Source: Mesorhizobium sp. WSM4313 (GTDB lineage: Bacteria > Pseudomonadota > Alphaproteobacteria > Rhizobiales > Rhizobiaceae). From it: DNA of 64,000 nucleotides. Positions 59,623 to 64,000 of this stretch are shown in pieces. The stretch is taken from NCBI RefSeq assembly GCF_002294725.1, contig NZ_NSFT01000002.1, positions 186,001 to 250,000 of the forward strand, in the 5' to 3' direction. A program made the position numbers and the translations under genes. Under the pieces are notes generated by a model. It was given only the letters and a program-made list of their open reading frames with translations. It was not told the DNA's origin and did no database searches. Within the stretch, counting starts at the first letter, position 1. Each line of letters starts with the position of its first letter.

Positions 59623-62057
59623 CGCACGCGATCGACACGAGCTTCAAACAGAAGAAGCTGGCGCGCCTGGCCGAGCGCCGGCGCAAGCTCCGGCGCGGAA
59701 TCCTTGCAGGGGCCGCAACACTCGCCGTCGTCGCTTTGGCCACCGGCTTCTACCTGACCGAGGACTACTGGTTGTTCGGCGACGAGGACGAGGAGCTGCA
59801 TCCCGTCGAGAGCATGGAAGACGTGCCCCCCGATGCCTCGGTCTATGTACCGGCGATCATTGATCTCGCCGGCGATCCGATGTGGATCACGCTGGCGCCC
59901 GATGCCGACACCGCGACTAAGGGCAAGACCGTTGCGCGTCCGGCTGAGCTCGACAGTTCCGGGGCTTCGCCGCAAATCGAGATGCTGTCCGACGTGATGC
60001 TGAGCGCCAGCGAGAAGTTCATGACGACGATCCCGTCGACGCAGGAGGATTTCGCCTTCTTCCAGGCCCAGCGGCAGGCGGCCGCAAAGCCTTCGGGAAT
60101 TCCCGAGGACCAGCAACCGGCACCGCCCGCTCCGGCCGCGGCGCCAGACGATCAACAGAGCGATCCGCAGGGCGACCTCGAGAACGACCTCCAGGCGGCG
60201 CCTGACGAGAGCGACGCCGGCCCGGCGCCCAAGGCCGACGCCGACGATCCCGAGGCCGGCTGGGGCGAGACCATCGACCAGGGGGAAGCCGCGCTCCCGG
60301 CTTTCAAGAAGACCGCGGTCGAGAACAACACGACCGTGGCGACCGTCGCCAGCGAATACCAGCGCTTCGAGGCGACCGAGGATACCTTCGTGAAGATCCT
60401 CAACGACCGCAGCCTGGACAGCGTGGCACTCGACGCGCATTTCTCCGCCGACGACGCGAAGCTTGCGGGCGAGGCGCTGAAGACGCTGTTCAACCGCGAC
60501 GGGCTGGAGCCCGGCTTTGTGGTGGCCATGCGCGGGTTCCGGCCGAACCGCGAGACGACGATGATGTCGCTGATGCAGGTCTCGATCTACGCCAAGAATG
60601 TCTATGTCGGCACACTGACGCGCAATGCGGCCGGCGCCTTCGTGTCGGGCGTCGACCCCTGGGTCCGCGAGGATCTGTTCAACTATTCCGGCGCCTCCGA
60701 CCAGGGCGGGCCCAAGCGGCAGTACCGCCTGCTCGACGCGATCTATTCGACGGCAGCACGCAACAAGGTGCCGACCAGCGTCATCGGCGAGGCGATCATG
60801 TATCTGTCGCGGGGGCAGGACCTCGACGCCTTTGCCAGCGAGGACCAGCGCCTGGTGCTGATCTATTCGCAGACGCCGCGCGGCCAAGGCGAGATCTCCG
60901 GCCGGGTGCTCTATGTCGGCGTCCAAGGCGCGCAAAAGAGCCTCGACTGTTTCGTCTTCCAGCAGAGCGACGGCCAGTATGCCTGCGTGACGGGCGACGA
61001 TCAGGTGCGATCGCTGACCGTCACCAACGGCATGGTTACACCGGTCGCCGGAGTGATGACCTCGACCTTCGGCCCGCGCAAGCATCCGATCCTCGGCACG
61101 GTTCGAATCCATAAGGGCGTCGACTGGGCGGCGCCGGTCGGCACGCCGATCGTGGCCGCCTTCGACGGCGCGATCTCCTTTCAGGGCGATGGCGGCGGCT
61201 ACGGCAATCTGGTGAAGATCACGCATGCCAACGGCCGCGAGACGCGTTATGCGCATATGCAGAAATTCGCCATCGCCAGCGGAGTCGGCACCAAGGTGAA
61301 GGCCGGCGACGTCATCGGCTATATCGGCACAACAGGGCTTTCGACCGGCCCGCATCTGCATTTCGAGCTCTATCAGAATGGCGAGGCGATCGACCCGCTG
61401 GGCACGGTCACTTCGGTCGCCACCGCCGTTTCCGTCAGCTCCGGCGGCTCAGGTGATTCCGCCGTCGAGACGCTGACCGACCGGATCGTGCACGTCGAAA
61501 GCGGCGGCAGCGCCCGTGCCAAGAACCCGCTTTCGTCGGCGACCGGCGCCGGCCAGTTCATCTCCAAGACCTGGATCCGCATGATGAACACCTATCGTCC
61601 CGATCTCGCCCGCTCGCTTTCGACCGCCGACCTTTTGGCGCTCCGCTACGACGCGACGCTGTCGCGCGAGATGGTGCGCAACCTGGCGCGCGAAGGCGAA
61701 GCCTATCTGCGCGCCCGCGGCCACCAGATCACCGCCGGTCGCCTCTATCTTTGCCATTTCCTCGGCATGGAAGGGGCGCATCAGGTGCTGGCGGCGCCGG
61801 GCTCGTCGCAATTGACCGCGGTTCTGGGATCAGCCGTCATCCAGGCCAACCCGTTCCTTACCGGCAAGACCGCCAGTTATGTCGTGGACTGGGCCGAGCG
61901 GAAAATGGGGCAGAAAGCGCCGCGCGTGGTGACCGATCAGGGCCAGCCGGCGACGACAACGACCGAAATCCGGCAGACGTCTCCGGAATTCGAAAAATAC
62001 AAGCAGGCGATCACCGCGCTGATAGGTTCGATCCAGAATACGCTGGAGCCCGGCTAG
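59619..62057 (+). CDS. Membrane-anchored peptidoglycan hydrolase: M23 metallopeptidase fused to lytic transglycosylase-like domain
   Basis: An 812-residue bitopic protein. A basic N-terminus precedes one helix (about 28-47); then an acidic Pro/Asp-rich stretch and a domain with a DUF-like MRGFRP/QVSIYAKNVYVGTL fold. The M23 (LytM) domain (about 475-590) keeps the zinc ligands in HKGVDW and HLHFE. A soluble lytic transglycosylase-like domain follows (about 615-780): catalytic Glu in HVESGGSARAKNP and the GAGQF motif. Start GTG 59619 overlaps the DUF1036 stop. The TA of the stop codon is an insertion site of the IS at 62057. Likely opens peptidoglycan for the T6SS; less likely an effector, given the membrane anchor. 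Confidence 0.88.
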   Translation: MTHAIDTSFKQKKLARLAERRRKLRRGILAGAATLAVVALATGFYLTEDYWLFGDEDEELHPVESMEDVPPDASVYVPAIIDLAGDPMWITLAPDADTATKGKTVARPAELDSSGASPQIEMLSDVMLSASEKFMTTIPSTQEDFAFFQAQRQAAAKPSGIPEDQQPAPPAPAAAPDDQQSDPQGDLENDLQAAPDESDAGPAPKADADDPEAGWGETIDQGEAALPAFKKTAVENNTTVATVASEYQRFEATEDTFVKILNDRSLDSVALDAHFSADDAKLAGEALKTLFNRDGLEPGFVVAMRGFRPNRETTMMSLMQVSIYAKNVYVGTLTRNAAGAFVSGVDPWVREDLFNYSGASDQGGPKRQYRLLDAIYSTAARNKVPTSVIGEAIMYLSRGQDLDAFASEDQRLVLIYSQTPRGQGEISGRVLYVGVQGAQKSLDCFVFQQSDGQYACVTGDDQVRSLTVTNGMVTPVAGVMTSTFGPRKHPILGTVRIHKGVDWAAPVGTPIVAAFDGAISFQGDGGGYGNLVKITHANGRETRYAHMQKFAIASGVGTKVKAGDVIGYIGTTGLSTGPHLHFELYQNGEAIDPLGTVTSVATAVSVSSGGSGDSAVETLTDRIVHVESGGSARAKNPLSSATGAGQFISKTWIRMMNTYRPDLARSLSTADLLALRYDATLSREMVRNLAREGEAYLRARGHQITAGRLYLCHFLGMEGAHQVLAAPGSSQLTAVLGSAVIQANPFLTGKTASYVVDWAERKMGQKAPRVVTDQGQPATTTTEIRQTSPEFEKYKQAITALIGSIQNTLEPG

Positions 62058-63080
62058 AGTCTTTCATGTTTTGACGGAAGCGTATCCTGCGTTTTCGAAG
62101 TAGTTCTTGCATTCGGCTGCCTCGATGGTTTCGACGAGGTGGCCGATGTGGCGCCAAGTGTCCTCGACGGTGCGTTTCTGCGCCTGGCGCATCCAGTGCT
62201 TGATCTTGGCGAAGGCCTGCTCGATCGGATTGAGGTCCGGTGAGTAGGGCGGCAGGTACCAGAGTCTGGCGCCAGCGGCCTTGATCATCTGCCTCCCAGG
62301 TTGTCCATGACGACGATATCGCCGGGTTTCAGCACGGTGATGAGCTGCTGTTCGACATAGGCCCGAAAGCATTGGCCGTTGATCGGCCCGTCGAAGACGC
62401 AAGGGGCCGCGAGCCGATCACAGCGCAGCGCGCCGAGGAAAGTCAGCGTGCGCCAGTGGCCGTACGGAGCTAGGCCGCGCAGCCGCTTGCCCTTCGGCCC
62501 CAGCCGCGCAGCGGAGCCATGTTGGTCTTGATCCAGGTCTCATCGATGAAGACCAGGCATTGGGGATCGAGGCCGGCCTGCCAGGATCGCCATCGTTGGC
62601 GCCTGCGGGCAATATCGGCGCGTGCCTGCTCAAGGGCGAACAGCGTTTTTTTTGAAGCTTAGCCCTTCGCGGCGCAGGAACTGCCACACCGCATTGTGCG
62701 AGACCTTGACCCCGCGCGCGGCCAACTCGTCCTTCAGCCGATGCAGCGACAGATCAGAGGTCTGGTTGATCCGCTCCACGATGAAGGCTCGATGCGGTTC
62801 CAGAACCCGCCTACGGTGGCCACCCATCTTGCCCGGCGCCACCGAGCCGGTTGCCTGATGGCGCTGCAACAACTTCACGGCTGTCGAATTTGCAATACCT
62901 AACCGTTTGGCGGCCGACCGGCGGCTCTCGCCGCTCAAAACCGCCGCCACAACCCGCTCGCGTAAATCATCGGAAAGAGGTCGAACCATCAGATGCTGGC
63001 CTCCAATCCAGCCAGCATCTTGAATCACAAATCAGACGACGCGGGAATCCCTTCCGATTCAATCAAGCGATGAAACGCTC
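62057..63080 (-). mobile_element. IS630-family insertion sequence, about 1.02 kb, decayed
   Basis: Imperfect terminal inverted repeats match at 13 of the first 18 positions (GAGTCTTTCATGTTTTGA at the left, GAGCGTTTCATCGCTTGA read inward from the right). Both ends are flanked by TA (62055-62056 and 63081-63082), the target duplication typical of IS630/Tc1 elements. The left TA plus the first G of the element make the TAG stop of the peptidoglycan hydrolase; without the element the gene would end in TAA. The transposase inside is broken. Confidence 0.85.
62064..62989 (-). pseudogene. IS630 family transposase, frameshifted
   Basis: The reading frame begins MVRPLSDDLRERVVAAVLSGE with a helix-turn-helix (RRSAAKRLGIANSTAVKLLQRH) and continues, after shifts, to the DDE domain (CLVFIDETWIKTN, DIVVMDNLG, YSPDLNPIEQAF). 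Three lesions are visible: an A8 run at 62646-62653 (minus strand reading) where seven would keep frame, a missing base near 62498 in WGPKG, and loss of about 22 bp near 62297 after MDNLG, where SHK and following residues are normally found. The first shift alone might be programmed; the other two make the gene inactive. Confidence 0.85.
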
Positions 63081-63402
63081 TAACGGCACTGCACAGGGAT
63101 TTTGACCTCTGTTTGCGTTGGCAGATGGCATGCATTGAAGATTGGCCGAAACGCCCATCGCGATCGTCATTCCAGGGCGGAGCGGGAGCGAAGCGACGCG
63201 CGCAGACCATGGAATGACGAGGTTGGGGCGGCTTCAATCAATTCCCAGCGTTTGCGCTGATTTCACGGAAATGATCAAGGCGCTGATCTTCGGCACCGGC
63301 ATCGCGGTAGGCGGTGCGCTCAAGAACTGACCGAGGACAAAGCCCGGCCGGTCGGCGGGCCGGCTGTCTCGCCATGAGCCGTCCGGAGACAGGGCCGGCC
63401 GC
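63081..63402. other. Intergenic region of 322 bp with a palindromic repeat
   Basis: Between the IS end and the convergent OmpA-family gene. It contains the palindrome at 63164-63220 and a possible 19-codon frame (63271-63330, starting MIKALIFGTGIAVGG) with a weak GGAA upstream. The first bases after the TA are the former downstream flank of the peptidoglycan hydrolase gene. No other gene is seen. Confidence 0.5.
63164..63220. repeat. Palindromic intergenic repeat
   Basis: Arms TCGTCATTCCAGG (63164-63176) and CATGGAATGACGA (63208-63220) pair over 13 bp with one mismatch around a purine-rich spacer GGCGGAGCGGGAGCGAAG. The motif with GGAGCGAAGCGACGCGCGCAGAC between CGTCATTCC arms is a widely seen repeat in Rhizobiales genomes. 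It could also end transcription coming from either side. Confidence 0.65.
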
Positions 63403-63936
63403 CTATTGCGTCCTGATCCGCATTTCCACCCGGCGGTTGACCGGATCGTAGGGATTGGCGACGCGCGGATGCGACTTGCCCAGGCCTATCGGCTCGAGGC
63501 GGGTAGATTGAACGCCGTTCGCCGTCAGGAAGGCCGCCACCGATTGCGCCCTTCGCTGCGACAGGTCCTGGTTGTAGCGATCCGTACCGGTCGCGTCGGT
63601 GTGGCCTTCGACGACGAAGCTGAACGTGCTCAGCCTATTGTCCTTCAGCGCCTTGGCGAACTCGTCCAGCTCCGTGCGGGCGGTCTGGTCGAGCTGGGCC
63701 GAATCGAGGGCGAAATTGATCATCATGTCGAGGCTGCCCTTTTGGGGCGCCTCGTTCTTGTCGGCTTTGCTCTTGCACTCTTCTTCGGTGCCGACGCAGA
63801 TACCGCGCGACGCGCCAAGATTACCCTGGCCGGCGAAGAACTTCACGATGTCTTCCGATTTCTGTAGCGGATCGGCATAAACGTGCGCTGAAAAAAGCAC
63901 GGTCGCCAATGCCAAGGCTGAGCTGCCCCACCGCAT
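63403..63936 (-). CDS. OmpA family periplasmic protein
   Basis: A 177-residue exported protein: signal peptide with cleavage near VYA, an N-terminal part with two Cys (GICVGTEEECKSK) and a C-terminal OmpA-like domain (about 75-177; MMINFALDSAQLDQTARTELDEFA, VEGHTDATGTDRYNQDLSQRRAQSV, NRRVEMRIRTQ). The peptidoglycan-binding Asp and Arg are present. The ATG at 63936 has AGGAG 8 nt upstream. There is no lipobox. Closest features are of stand-alone OmpA proteins found beside T6SS clusters, but a link to the T6SS is only positional. Confidence 0.87.
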   Translation of the reverse strand: MRWGSSALALATVLFSAHVYADPLQKSEDIVKFFAGQGNLGASRGICVGTEEECKSKADKNEAPQKGSLDMMINFALDSAQLDQTARTELDEFAKALKDNRLSTFSFVVEGHTDATGTDRYNQDLSQRRAQSVAAFLTANGVQSTRLEPIGLGKSHPRVANPYDPVNRRVEMRIRTQ

Positions 63937-64000
63937 GACCGTTACTCCTGTTTGAGCGGGTTTCGCTGGCGCGCACCATATCAAATCTTGAAGCGATTGT

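Noticed and set aside
62630..62989. Active IS630 using programmed frameshifting at the A8 run
   Set aside because: Two further lesions downstream (a one-base loss near 62498 and a loss of about 22 bp near 62297) break the DDE domain regardless of slippage.
1..64000. tRNA, rRNA, riboswitch or CRISPR array
   Set aside because: No cloverleaf, rRNA-like conserved stretch, riboswitch core or regularly spaced repeat was recognised by reading both strands; a covariance-model search would be decisive.

Overview
The window looks like chromosome from a high-GC alphaproteobacterium of the Rhizobiales, most like Mesorhizobium or a close relative. This rests on the protein families and gene order, on a RIME-like intergenic element at 17371-17485 and on a second intergenic palindrome at 63164-63220. 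No rRNA, tRNA or CRISPR array was seen. Species assignment is inference.

Region 1 (1-10.3 kb) is a catabolic island. An operon on the minus strand runs from acetoacetyl-CoA synthetase (start 8954) through a thiolase-fold protein, a DUF35 protein, a MaoC-type hydratase and an MFS transporter to a GntR/UTRA repressor. Most of its junctions are overlapping stop/start codons. A biosynthetic-type thiolase (9089-10264) diverges from it. A second minus-strand operon holds a short-chain dehydrogenase, a class II aldolase and a sugar-binding lipid-free periplasmic protein, whose transporter partners lie beyond the left edge. A perfect 16-bp palindrome (2785-2800) and a 13/16 copy (9022-9037) sit in the two promoter regions and suggest one GntR regulon.

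Region 2 (10.7-22.5 kb) is a sugar-acid locus: four enolase-superfamily dehydratase-like proteins, a NIPSNAP protein, an FCD-type GntR regulator, a complete family-1 ABC importer (binding protein, two permeases, ATPase) and an RraA-like aldolase. Regulator and importer are divergent, with an odd palindrome between them.

Region 3 (22.5-49 kb) is a complete type VI secretion system. tssH/clpV runs leftward; tssA, B, C, hcp, tssE, F, G, tagH, tssJ, K, L, M and tagF run rightward in a tightly packed operon. The same strand continues into an effector module: a DUF2169 adaptor, a ketosynthase-like protein that has lost its catalytic residues, a DUF4150 PAAR-like protein with a C-terminal toxin-like domain, and a propeller-like candidate immunity protein. 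vgrG, a DUF6484 gene and a truncated TIGR02270-like gene converge on it from the other strand.

Region 4 (49.2-62.1 kb) is a second partial T6SS set: a paralogous tagH-tssL-tssM block followed by a PP2C phosphatase, a membrane Ser/Thr kinase with a large periplasmic part, a DUF1036 protein and a membrane-anchored M23 endopeptidase fused to a lytic transglycosylase-like domain. This looks like a control and cell-wall-remodelling module attached to the secretion machine.

Region 5 (62.06-64 kb) holds a decayed IS630-family element inserted exactly in the stop codon of the peptidoglycan hydrolase, a palindromic repeat and an OmpA-family periplasmic protein.
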